Shown here: in pieces, positions 30,682-38,441 of the stretch | Position numbering within the stretch: position 1 is the first letter of the stretch | Layout of the letters: each line of letters opens with the position of its first letter | Assembly: GCF_026274175.1 (NCBI RefSeq) | Contig: NZ_JAPHNL010000321.1 | Coordinates: 21,758 to 85,757 of the forward strand | DNA length: 64,000 nt | Reading direction: 5' to 3' | Source: Streptomyces beihaiensis | GTDB lineage: Bacteria > Actinomycetota > Actinomycetes > Streptomycetales > Streptomycetaceae | Program-made: the position numbers and the translations under genes | The notes under the pieces: model-generated | Seen by the model: the letters and a program-made list of their open reading frames with translations, nothing else | Database searches by the model: none | What the model was told of the DNA's origin: nothing

Positions 30682-31167
30682 ATGGCGCGGGACGAAGCGG
30701 CACTGCACGCCTTCGTCGAGGCCAGACGGGGGGTGTTGTTCCGGAGCGCCTATCTGCTGTGCGGCGATCGGGACGAGGCCGACGACCTCGTCCAGACGAC
30801 GCTGGTGAAGGTGGTGCTCGGCTGGCGGCGGTTGCAGCGGCTGGACAACGTCGAGGCATATGCGAAGAAGACTCTCGTCAACACCTTCATCGCCTCCCGG
30901 CGGCGCTTTTGGCGGCGCGAGCAGGCGTGCGGCGAGTTGCCCGACCGCCCGGCTCCGGACGCGGAGTTCGAGCTCGCTCTGGTCGTGCGGCAGGTGCTGG
31001 CGGATCTCACCCCCAAGCAGCGCGCGGTGCTGGTGCTGCGGTTCTGGGAGGACATGAGCGTAGAGGAAACAGCCCGGATCTTGGGACTGCGGCAGAACAC
31101 GGTCAAGAGCCACACGGCTCGGGGACTGGCGGCGCTGCGCGCCGTGGTGCAGGAGGAGCTCGTATGA
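30682..31167 (+). CDS. ECF RNA polymerase sigma factor, SigE-like family
   Basis: Protein of 161 residues, start ATG 30682 after GAGAGGGGCGGG. Region 2 includes FRSAYLLCGDRDEADDLVQT and region 4 the HTH MSVEETARILGLRQNTVKSH. Its C-terminus overlaps the following gene by 4 bp (ATGA), the usual coupling of ECF sigma genes with a membrane regulator. An 880-bp gap of decayed gene fragments lies upstream. Confidence 0.9.
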   Translation: MARDEAALHAFVEARRGVLFRSAYLLCGDRDEADDLVQTTLVKVVLGWRRLQRLDNVEAYAKKTLVNTFIASRRRFWRREQACGELPDRPAPDAEFELALVVRQVLADLTPKQRAVLVLRFWEDMSVEETARILGLRQNTVKSHTARGLAALRAVVQEELV

Positions 31168-31922
31168 GCGCGTACGACGAGGAGAACTCGGCGGTCAAAG
31201 GACTGCTTGAGCGGGCCGTGGCGGACGTCGCCCGGCCCTACCGGAACAGTGAGGAGATCTTTATGCAGGCCAGGCGCAGGAGTTGGCGTAGACGTGCCGC
31301 CATGACCGGGGCGGCGGCCGCCGCGGTCGCGGCCGTCTCGGCGATGGTCCCGGCGCTCGCCTCCGGCCGGAGCGAGGAGCCGGCCGCGGCTCCCACGGCG
31401 TCCGTGCAGGCGTCGACGGGCCTCGTGGGCCTGCTTCCCACCGGTATCGGCGAGGTGAAGCAGGTGCCGTTGATCCAACTGGTCAAGGGGGTGTCGGGCC
31501 AGGAGCCCAAGCCGCACGGCCCGTACGACGGAGCCTATGCGGTGCGCAAGGACGGCGGCGTGGGGCTGCTGGAGAGCCGCACGGCCTCCAGCAAGCAGAC
31601 GGCGACGAAGGGTAGCGCCCACAACGCCAAGGAGGTGTGCGCGAGCCTGGAGAGTACGCCGGGCCTGGCCAAGGGATGCACGGCGGAGGCCGTGACCGGT
31701 GGAGGGTCACTCGCCGTGTGGTACCAGCCGAACGCGGAAGCGGGTGGCTCCATCGACTGGAGCGGCGAGTACGACGCGAGACTGTTCCTGCCCGACGGAC
31801 GGTCGGTCCACGTACGAAATGTCGCCGGGTGGACCGGGACTGGTTCGCTGGGTGCACCGCTTGCCGCTCCACCGCTGACGAGGAATCAGTTGCACGAAGT
31901 GATGCTGCGGATGACCCGCTAG
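31164..31922 (+). CDS. Membrane-anchored partner protein of the ECF sigma factor
   Basis: Protein of 252 residues with about 45 cytoplasmic residues (SAYDEENSAVKGLLERAVAD), a basic RRRSWRRRAAM stretch, one transmembrane helix (about 46-68), and an extracytoplasmic domain with two cysteines (VCASLESTPGLAKGC). Layout and translational coupling suggest an anti-sigma role. The zinc-binding HxxxCxxC motif of ZAS anti-sigma factors is absent, so this remains inference. The stop is 47 bp before the IS30 left end. Confidence 0.65.
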   Translation: MSAYDEENSAVKGLLERAVADVARPYRNSEEIFMQARRRSWRRRAAMTGAAAAAVAAVSAMVPALASGRSEEPAAAPTASVQASTGLVGLLPTGIGEVKQVPLIQLVKGVSGQEPKPHGPYDGAYAVRKDGGVGLLESRTASSKQTATKGSAHNAKEVCASLESTPGLAKGCTAEAVTGGGSLAVWYQPNAEAGGSIDWSGEYDARLFLPDGRSVHVRNVAGWTGTGSLGAPLAAPPLTRNQLHEVMLRMTR

Positions 31923-31969
31923 CTGTACAACATGCCAGAGCCCCGGTCAGTGATCAGGCGAATTCGAGG

Positions 31970-33249
31970 GGTCGTTGCAACACCGTGGTCGGTTGATCAG
32001 GCCGCGAGTAGCTTAGCGAGACGCTCGGCTGGGGTTTCCCAGCCGAGCGTTTTGCGTGGGCGGCTGTTCAGCTCAGCGGCGACGGCGTCGAGGTGCTCGC
32101 GGGTGTGGACGGACAGGTCGGTGCCTTTGGGGAAGTACTGCCGCAGCAGGCCGTTGGTGTTTTCGTTCGAGCCGCGCTGCCAGGGGCTGGCCGGGTCGCA
32201 GAAGTAGACCGGGATGTCGGTGGCCAGGGTGAACGCCTTGTGGGCGGCCATCTCACTGCCTTGGTCCCAGGTCAGGGAGCGCCGCAGATGGGCGGGAAGC
32301 GTCTTCACCGTCTCGACCAGGGCGTCCCGGGTGCGTGGTGCGGTGTGGTCGAGGGGGAGGTGGACCAGCATCACGTAGCGGGTCGAGCGTTCGACGAGGG
32401 TGCCGATCGCCGAGCGGTTGTCCTTGCCGGTGATCAGGTCGCCCTCCCAGTGGCCCGGGACGGCCCGGTCGGCGGCCTCGGCGGGACGGTCGCTGATCAT
32501 CACCATGTCCTTAACCGCGCGAGGCTGCCGCTTGTTGGACTGGCGGTGAGGACGACGGCGGGCGCGTCCGGTCCGCAGGGCCCGGGCCAGTTCGCGCCGG
32601 AGTTGGCCCCGGCCCTGGACGTAGAGGGCCTGGTAGACCGTCTCATGCGTCACGTGCATCTCCGGCCGGTCGGGGAACTGTCTACGCAGAGCGTGACAGA
32701 TCTGCTCGGGGCTCCACTTCTGGGGCAGCTGGTCCTGGATGAAGTCCCGCAGCTGGGGGTTCTGGCCGATCTTCCCGGGCTTGGGGCGAGGCCGGCGGGC
32801 ATCGGCGCGGGCCTGGGCGGCGTGCGGCCGGTAGTGCCACTGGCCACGAGGGCCGACGGTGCGGTTGCGGCAGATCTCCCGGCTGATGGTCGACGGGCTG
32901 CGGTCCAGCTCGGCCGCGATGGCCCGGATGGTGGCCTTCTCCCGCAGCCGGTCAGCTATGTGTATGCGCTCGTCCTCGCGCAGGTACCGCGACGAGGTAG
33001 ACCGTGGCGTCCGCGCGGCTAGCGCGGGCGCCACGGTCCGGTTGGGACTCGTCCTGCCATTCCGCCATTCACGGCCAGTCCTCAGGTTGATCCCGACGAC
33101 TTGGCAGGCTTCCTTGTTCGAGTACCCCAGCTGCATGAGGCGGAAGTATTCCTCCCGCTCACGCCGCAGCTTCTTGGGCCCCTGAGCCTTGCGGACCTTG
33201 CGGACCTCGAAGTCCATCGCACCCCTTGAGCTGGGGTGTTGCGACGACC
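31970..33249. mobile_element. IS30-family insertion sequence
   Basis: A 1280-bp element with terminal inverted repeats GGTCGTTGCAACACC (31970-31984) and GGTGTTGCGACGACC (33235-33249), matching at 14 of 15 positions. It carries one intact transposase gene covering nearly its whole length. I could not identify a target-site duplication; IS30 duplications are only 2-3 bp. Confidence 0.85.
31997..33217 (-). CDS. IS30-family transposase
   Basis: Protein of 406 residues. N-terminal HTHs include EEYFRLMQLGYSNKEACQVV and IRAIAAELDRSPSTISREI, a typical IS30 signature. The DDE catalytic core shows GHWEGDLITG (first Asp), LTWDQGSEMA (second Asp) and SPWQRGSNENTNGLLRQYFP (Glu). Length and motifs are complete, so the element may be active. 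It is inserted between the sigma operon and two small hypothetical genes and interrupts no recognisable gene. Confidence 0.95.
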   Translation of the reverse strand: MDFEVRKVRKAQGPKKLRREREEYFRLMQLGYSNKEACQVVGINLRTGREWRNGRTSPNRTVAPALAARTPRSTSSRYLREDERIHIADRLREKATIRAIAAELDRSPSTISREICRNRTVGPRGQWHYRPHAAQARADARRPRPKPGKIGQNPQLRDFIQDQLPQKWSPEQICHALRRQFPDRPEMHVTHETVYQALYVQGRGQLRRELARALRTGRARRRPHRQSNKRQPRAVKDMVMISDRPAEAADRAVPGHWEGDLITGKDNRSAIGTLVERSTRYVMLVHLPLDHTAPRTRDALVETVKTLPAHLRRSLTWDQGSEMAAHKAFTLATDIPVYFCDPASPWQRGSNENTNGLLRQYFPKGTDLSVHTREHLDAVAAELNSRPRKTLGWETPAERLAKLLAA

Positions 33250-33399
33250 ACTAGAACTCAAGATCACCGACCGGGGCTCTGAGCTGCGTGGGGCGTTCAC
33301 GAGTGCGTCGGGTCAGGCACGCCTCGGCGGTTTGACCGTCTCTTCCCGCGGGGCGAGTGATCGTTCCCTGACAGTGGTGGTCAACAGCCTTGGAAATCT

Positions 33400-33660
33400 T
33401 CAGTCGTCGAGGCCCTGCTGGGCGGGCGGCGGCCTCCGGCCGGGCGGTTCGGGTTCGACCAGGTCGAGTTCCTCGTCGAGGTACATCTCGCCGCCGGCCA
33501 GCGGGAAATCGACGAGGAGCTCCCCCGTGGAGATCCTCACCATCACGGTGCCGACCGGGTCCTCGGGATGGTCTGTCGCCTCCTTCGGCCGCACCCGGTC
33601 GCCTGGCACATAGCGACGGGCATCCGGTGATCCGGTCAGTCGTCCTTCTTCGCCAGGCAC
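33400..33660 (-). CDS. Small hypothetical protein
   Basis: Up to 86 residues; the start is uncertain (GTG 33660 or GTG 33609). The core VGTVMVRISTGELLVDFPLA followed by GGEMYLDEELDLVEPEPP looks like a small beta-rich fold; I know no function. It overlaps the upstream gene by 25 bp, suggesting coupling. Flanked by the IS30 element. Confidence 0.45.
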   Translation of the reverse strand: MPGEEGRLTGSPDARRYVPGDRVRPKEATDHPEDPVGTVMVRISTGELLVDFPLAGGEMYLDEELDLVEPEPPGRRPPPAQQGLDD

Positions 33661-33908
33661 GTGTCACGTCCCTTCGGACCGCTCTGCCCCTTCTTCTTGG
33701 CCCCAGCGTCATAGGAGTGGCTGGCGGTGTCCCGGTGCCGACCACCCTGCTTGATGTGAGCCGGCCGGAACTTCGAGTTACCCTGCCGCAGGATCGGGTC
33801 CTCACCTCCAGGCGCGGCCAGGGTGGTGAAACTTCTGTCCACGATCTTCGCCGCGCCGTCACCCTCTCTGATAGGCCCCGGCGCCATGGCCGTGGTGGCA
33901 GCGATCAC
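33636..33908 (-). CDS. Small exported-like hypothetical protein, start uncertain
   Basis: About 90 residues from GTG 33908. The same frame extends upstream through RVVPYAVAAAAACVIAATTA, a good signal-peptide core, to just after an AGGAG, but no standard start codon is there (ATT is the only candidate). The rest is basic and Lys/Gly-rich, ending CLAKKDD. Either it starts at 33908 and lacks most of a signal, or the original start codon has been lost. Function unknown. Confidence 0.45.
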   Translation of the reverse strand: MIAATTAMAPGPIREGDGAAKIVDRSFTTLAAPGGEDPILRQGNSKFRPAHIKQGGRHRDTASHSYDAGAKKKGQSGPKGRDTCLAKKDD

Positions 33909-34089
33909 GCACGCTGCTGCGGCAGCGACTGCATACGGTACGACACGAATGACTCCTCAGGCTCGCGCTTGTCTTCGCTCCCACCTGCCCACGACGACAG
34001 GAAGCTGTAGTTGATGGACGACGTGAGAGTTGCACCACTCGCTGGACACACCCCGCCGGGGGGAACCTCACGCGCAAGGGTTCCCGCGG

Positions 34090-35025
34090 TCAGGCTGCGC
34101 GCCTGGTGATGATGCTGTACACGGACGCCTTGTCCCGGGCCAGGGAGTCCGAGAAGCTCACCGCCATCTCGCGCAGCTCGTCGATGGGGCCGCTCACGCC
34201 ACCGGGGAAGTGCTCCTCGATGTTGAGCCGGACCTTCCCGAACCAGTGGACGACCTCCGCGTTGGACGGCATGATCCGCATGTCCTCGAGGATCAGGCCG
34301 TGTTCCTCCAGAACGCGGGCGAAGTAGGCGGGGCTCTTGCGGTTGGCGCAGGCGAGGCGGTCGACGGTGTCGGGGATGGCTGAGGAGTACGCGGTGAGGC
34401 TGCCCTTGTAGAGGGTGTCGGAGACGACGAGGAGCCCGCCGGCCCGCAGGCGCTTGGACACCGCCTTGACGGAAGCCTCGAAGACGTCGTTGAGGAAGTG
34501 CGTGTAGACGCCGCGTACGACGACCAGGTCGTAGGGGATGTCCGGCTCCGGCAGCAGGTCGACGTCCTGGCCGTTGCACAGGAAAAGTCGGATGCGGTCC
34601 GCGAGTTCATGACCGGCGAGTCGCTCGGCGCAGTACTCCAGCTGGCGTTCGCTGATGTTGACCGCGTCCACGGTGCGCGCCTCGGGAAAGTGCTCGGCGA
34701 GGTGACGGGAGAGATAGCCCCACCCGCAGCCCAGGTCCAGAATCCGGTGAATTCGTGGTCGGTCCGCGCCAGTCAGTCCGGCGATCTCCAGCTGGCGGTC
34801 GAAATGACGTACTTCGGAGGGGCCCACCGTGCCGGGTGTGGGGCCGGCAGCCAGTTCCTCCTCGTCGAACAGGCCGAACTGGAACAGCAGGTTGTCGGGG
34901 CCCAGCGCCTTGTGCCACATCCGGGGAGGACCGTCGTAGGTGTAGACGACCTTGGGCCGGTAGGCGTCCACACGGGGGCTGTCGATCACGTGGATGACAG
35001 GCGGGGAGGCCGGTGTGGGGGGCAT
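34090..35025 (-). CDS. Class I SAM-dependent methyltransferase of the terpenoid cluster
   Basis: Protein of 311 residues from ATG 35025 (GGAGGAAC upstream). Motif I is ILDLGCGWGYLSRHL near residue 99; the downstream VDAVNISERQLEYCAERL and DLVVVRGVYTHFLNDVF correspond to motifs that bind SAM and the substrate. The fold resembles the cyclopropane-fatty-acid / C-methyltransferase group. It is divergent from the terpene synthase operon and shares a 337-bp control region, so it probably belongs to it. It could C-methylate a prenyl diphosphate before cyclisation, as GPP methyltransferase does in 2-methylisoborneol formation, or tailor the product; sequence alone cannot decide. Confidence 0.75.
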   Translation of the reverse strand: MPPTPASPPVIHVIDSPRVDAYRPKVVYTYDGPPRMWHKALGPDNLLFQFGLFDEEELAAGPTPGTVGPSEVRHFDRQLEIAGLTGADRPRIHRILDLGCGWGYLSRHLAEHFPEARTVDAVNISERQLEYCAERLAGHELADRIRLFLCNGQDVDLLPEPDIPYDLVVVRGVYTHFLNDVFEASVKAVSKRLRAGGLLVVSDTLYKGSLTAYSSAIPDTVDRLACANRKSPAYFARVLEEHGLILEDMRIMPSNAEVVHWFGKVRLNIEEHFPGGVSGPIDELREMAVSFSDSLARDKASVYSIITRRAA

Positions 35026-35137
35026 GTGTGTTCCTCCAGCAACCCCCCGGTGAGGGGAGGCAGTCGCCGTGGACATGGTGTGAGGCGTTCCTCCATGGAG
35101 CCGTCCGTTCTGGGGACCGCACCAGAGCGTGCCGGGT

Positions 35138-35165
35138 GCACACGGAGCAGTACGGACCCGTGTGC
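35138..35165. promoter_or_regulatory. Inverted repeat in the divergent terpenoid-cluster control region
   Basis: GCACACGG (35138-35145) and CCGTGTGC (35158-35165) form a perfect 8-bp inverted repeat with a 12-bp spacer in the 337-bp gap between the divergent methyltransferase and the membrane-protein gene. It is a candidate operator for coordinated control. No pathway-specific regulator gene is adjacent. Confidence 0.4.
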
Positions 35166-35362
35166 GACGCACGTCCGGACACGTGCACCACCCGAGCGCG
35201 GCCGTGCTTCGCCGGGATGTGCGGAGCCGGTGTCGCAAAGGAACCTGCGGGAAAGGACTGCGGTTGTCTGTGGCGCCGACGCGCCCGGGGAGCAGTCGAC
35301 CGGCCCGGGACCAGGCACTGGATTCGGATTCCTGCGGCGCGCCGCACTGTTGAGGAGGGCCG

Positions 35363-36064
35363 GTGGAGCCGGTATTCGTCGTCACGGGGCTCGTGGGATT
35401 CGTCTTCGGACTCCTGTGGATCGCCTTCGCGGTGGTGCAGGGGCGCCGGGACCGGTGGGCCCCACTGCCACCTCTGGTCCTGTGCGGGATCCTTGCCTGG
35501 GACGGCCTCATGCTCTCCGGTGTCACCTCGGCCTGGAGTTCGACCTACGCCTTCGAACCGTTCCTGGTGGCCTTCGAGCTGTATCTGTTCCGGCAGTTCT
35601 ACCGCTACGGAACCAAGGACTATCCGTGCCTCCCGCGACCTTTGCTGATGGTGTTCGTGCTGGTCACCGCCGTGCTGACGGTGGCGATGTTCCAGTTCGT
35701 GGGGCGCGCTCTCGACGACGAGTACGGCGTGACGACCGGTATGTTCCTTCAGACCGCGACACCGGCCCTGTGCTTGTCGATGCTCTACCGCAGGGGTTCG
35801 GCGGCCGGCCAGTCCGTGCCGGGAGCGGTGTGTCTGCTGATCGCCCTGGCATCGCTGAGCGTCGGCGCCGCGATCGCACCACCCGGTGGCCGCTATCGGG
35901 CCCTGCACGCCTTTCTCGCCGTCACGCAGGTGCTGCTGCAGGTCTGCTACGTGTGGGCCTTGATCACCTACAGGCGAGCGGCGAACAAGGGGCAGCCGCC
36001 CGGCGTCTCCACGGTTCCGTCGCCCGGGCTGCCTGCCGAGGCACACAAGAGGAGTCGTTCATGA
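35363..36064 (+). CDS. Seven-helix integral membrane protein, possible Pyr4-type transmembrane terpene cyclase
   Basis: Protein of 233 residues from GTG 35363 (GAGGAGGG upstream). Seven hydrophobic segments fit membrane helices at about 4-25, 35-53, 62-80, 92-112, 123-140, 150-172 and 178-203. Helix 2 contains PLPPLVLCGILAWDGLMLSG; an acidic residue (Asp47) follows Trp at the position where fungal Pyr4/PaxB-type cyclases have a key Trp-Glu. Length (about 230-250) and seven-helix topology match that family. Its stop overlaps the terpene synthase start by 4 bp. A cyclase role is inferred; it could instead be a transporter-like or unknown membrane protein. Confidence 0.6.
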   Translation: MEPVFVVTGLVGFVFGLLWIAFAVVQGRRDRWAPLPPLVLCGILAWDGLMLSGVTSAWSSTYAFEPFLVAFELYLFRQFYRYGTKDYPCLPRPLLMVFVLVTAVLTVAMFQFVGRALDDEYGVTTGMFLQTATPALCLSMLYRRGSAAGQSVPGAVCLLIALASLSVGAAIAPPGGRYRALHAFLAVTQVLLQVCYVWALITYRRAANKGQPPGVSTVPSPGLPAEAHKRSRS

Positions 36065-37083
36065 CCAGCAGCGCACTCGGTCTGTTCCCTTCCGAGATCC
36101 GGCTCAACTCCGCTGCCGATGAGGCCGAGCGGGACATGTGGCGGTGGCTCGACGGGTTCGGCCTGTGCCGTTCCGAACACGCCCGCGCCAACGTCCGTGC
36201 CGCGCGGGTCGCCTACTGCGTCGGCCTGTACTACCCGTCGGCGTCCCTTGACCGCCTCGTTCTCATCAGCCGGTTCACGGGCTGGTCCCTGCTCATCGAC
36301 GAGGAGTTCGACGCCGGACCCGCCGGCCGCGATCCGGCGTCCTGCCTGGCGGCTGTCACGGAGCTCACCGAGGTCTTCGACGCTTCGGCCGGACGGGCCT
36401 TGGGGGGCGCGATGGCTATGGCGGCCGCCGAGCTCTGGGGGCAGCTGGCGCCGGTACGTTCTGCCGCCTGGCGGATGCGTTTCCGCAGCCACATGGCCAA
36501 CTGGCTGTGGGGCTTCTACGGCGAGACCGTGGACCGTGCTGTCGGGCGTCTGCCGGGCCTGGAGGAGTTTCACGAACGCAGACGCGAGATGTTCGGCGTC
36601 CCCTGGTATCTGGACCTGTGTGAGCACGCGGCCGGTGTGGATCTGCCGGATGCCGTGCATCGTCTGCCGGCCTTCCGGGCGCTGGCTGCCGCGGTGTCCG
36701 ACACCACCGCCCTGTGCAACGACCTCGTTTCCGCCGATCGCGAGCGGGCTGTCGGCTACTTCCACAATGCCGTCTGCCTCTTGGAGCACCACCACGGCTG
36801 GTCACCGCAGAAGGCCGCTGCCCGGGTCGGCCGGATGATTGCCGAAGGCGCCGACCGGATCACGGCGGCCTACCACGACCTGCCTCGGCAACTCGACCGT
36901 TCAGGACTGCCCGCGCGGGCCGCCACGGAAGCCCTGCGGTGTGCCGACGCCTACCTGGACGTGGTGCGCGGCAACCACAGCTACCACCACACCAGCGGCC
37001 GGTACACCCACACCGAACTGCTGCCCCCCGGCGGCGACCTGGTCGAGGGCTTCGCCCGCCCCGTCCCACGGGACCTGCCATGA
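36061..37083 (+). CDS. Class I terpene synthase
   Basis: Protein of 340 residues, ATG 36061 overlapping the previous stop. The Asp-rich metal motif is present as DEEFD (residues 80-84), a variant of DDxxD. The NSE triad is NDLVSADRE (220-228), with a diphosphate-sensor arginine near 174 and an RY pair near the C-terminus (SGRYTH). These motifs mark ionisation-type cyclases converting GPP, FPP or GGPP to cyclic hydrocarbons or alcohols; chain length and product cannot be predicted by eye. It does not look like geosmin synthase (too short, single domain). Followed by a P450 with 4-bp overlap. Confidence 0.92.
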   Translation: MTSSALGLFPSEIRLNSAADEAERDMWRWLDGFGLCRSEHARANVRAARVAYCVGLYYPSASLDRLVLISRFTGWSLLIDEEFDAGPAGRDPASCLAAVTELTEVFDASAGRALGGAMAMAAAELWGQLAPVRSAAWRMRFRSHMANWLWGFYGETVDRAVGRLPGLEEFHERRREMFGVPWYLDLCEHAAGVDLPDAVHRLPAFRALAAAVSDTTALCNDLVSADRERAVGYFHNAVCLLEHHHGWSPQKAAARVGRMIAEGADRITAAYHDLPRQLDRSGLPARAATEALRCADAYLDVVRGNHSYHHTSGRYTHTELLPPGGDLVEGFARPVPRDLP

Positions 37084-38441
37084 CCACGCCCTCCTGCCCG
37101 GAACCCGCCTCGCGGTGTCCCCGCCCGCGCGGTGCGACCCTGCCCGACGGCCCTCGTCTCACCGCCGCCGAGCTGCACAGAATGGAGAACGAGCGGCAGC
37201 TCGCCGCGTGGGAGGCGTACGCCCGCGCATACGGGTCGATCTTCACGCTGTACGGCGGGGACGCCCCACCCCGGGTCTACGTCAGCGACCCCGCGGCGAT
37301 CCGGCGGCTCTTCATCAGCGACCGGACGGCCTGGGGAGCCCGGGGCACCCGGTACTTCCGCCCCGTCATCGGCGCCCAGGCTCTGCCGTACCTCACCGGG
37401 GACGCCCACCGTGCCATCCGGCTGCTGCTGGCCCCGCCGTTGCACGGGGACCGGGTCCGCGCGCTCGGACCCGCCGTCGACGAGATCATCACCACCGAGC
37501 TGGACGAGCTGCGGGGACACCGACGTCCCCTGATCAAACTCGCCCACGACATCACGCTGAGGCTGATCGTCAGGGTCGCCTTCGGCGCACTGCCACACCA
37601 GCGCGAGCAGCACTGCGTTCGCCTGCTCATCGACATCATGGACCTGATGTACGAGCCGGCCGCCGCCTCTGGTGGCGGTCCCGACGGGCTTCTGCGGCAG
37701 ATCGACGGCCTGGTCCAGCAGGTCCAGGCGTTCGTCGGCCAGGAAGTGACCGCGGCGCGCGGCAGTCCGGACCAGCACCGGAGAGACCTGATCCACCACC
37801 TGGCCACCGGCGAGCCCGCCCCTACGGACGAGCAGATCCGCGGCCACCTCATGACCTTGCTGATCGCCGGCCACGACACCACCGCCAGTGCCCTGGCCTG
37901 GGCGCTGTACCAGCTCGAACTCCACCCCGGCATCCGTCGGCGGGTACACACCGAACTCGACGGCCTCGGGGCTGATGCCGCACCGGCCGCCATCGTCAAG
38001 CTGCCCTATCTCAAGGCGGTCTGTGCCGAGGCCCTGCGGCACGGCTCGGTCGTGCCGGCCGGCCTGGCTCGCGTCGTGCCCGGCGCGTTCGAGTGGAACG
38101 GGCACTTCTTCCCGGCCGGCACCGAACTCGTCCCCGCCATCCACCTCGTACACCGCCGTCCCGACCTCTACCCCGACCCCGAGCGTTTCGACCCCGAACG
38201 ATTCCTCCGCCGCAAAGTCTCCGGCAGCCACTACCTCCCCTTCGGCACCGGTACCCGCCGCTGTCCCGGCGCCGAACTCGCCGAGTTCGAGCTCCCGCTG
38301 GCCCTGGCCCGGCTGACCCGCACCCCGGGCCTGCTGCTGACCGGAGCCGCCCCCGGGCTGCGCACGGTGAAGAACGGGCCCACCATGACCATCCCGCACA
38401 GCCTGCTCGTCAGCCTCGCCCCACAGGACGGCCGCCCATGA
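37080..38441 (+). CDS. Cytochrome P450
   Basis: Protein of 453 residues. The I-helix oxygen motif is LIAGHDTTASAL, the K-helix ExxR is EALR, the PERF-like region is DPERFDPERF, and the heme-cysteine loop reads FGTGTRRCPGAELAEFE. It is a soluble class-I type enzyme needing ferredoxin and reductase partners, none of which is encoded here. Its position between terpene synthase and methyltransferase, overlapping both by 4 bp, indicates oxidation of the terpene product. Confidence 0.93.
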   Translation: MTTPSCPEPASRCPRPRGATLPDGPRLTAAELHRMENERQLAAWEAYARAYGSIFTLYGGDAPPRVYVSDPAAIRRLFISDRTAWGARGTRYFRPVIGAQALPYLTGDAHRAIRLLLAPPLHGDRVRALGPAVDEIITTELDELRGHRRPLIKLAHDITLRLIVRVAFGALPHQREQHCVRLLIDIMDLMYEPAAASGGGPDGLLRQIDGLVQQVQAFVGQEVTAARGSPDQHRRDLIHHLATGEPAPTDEQIRGHLMTLLIAGHDTTASALAWALYQLELHPGIRRRVHTELDGLGADAAPAAIVKLPYLKAVCAEALRHGSVVPAGLARVVPGAFEWNGHFFPAGTELVPAIHLVHRRPDLYPDPERFDPERFLRRKVSGSHYLPFGTGTRRCPGAELAEFELPLALARLTRTPGLLLTGAAPGLRTVKNGPTMTIPHSLLVSLAPQDGRP

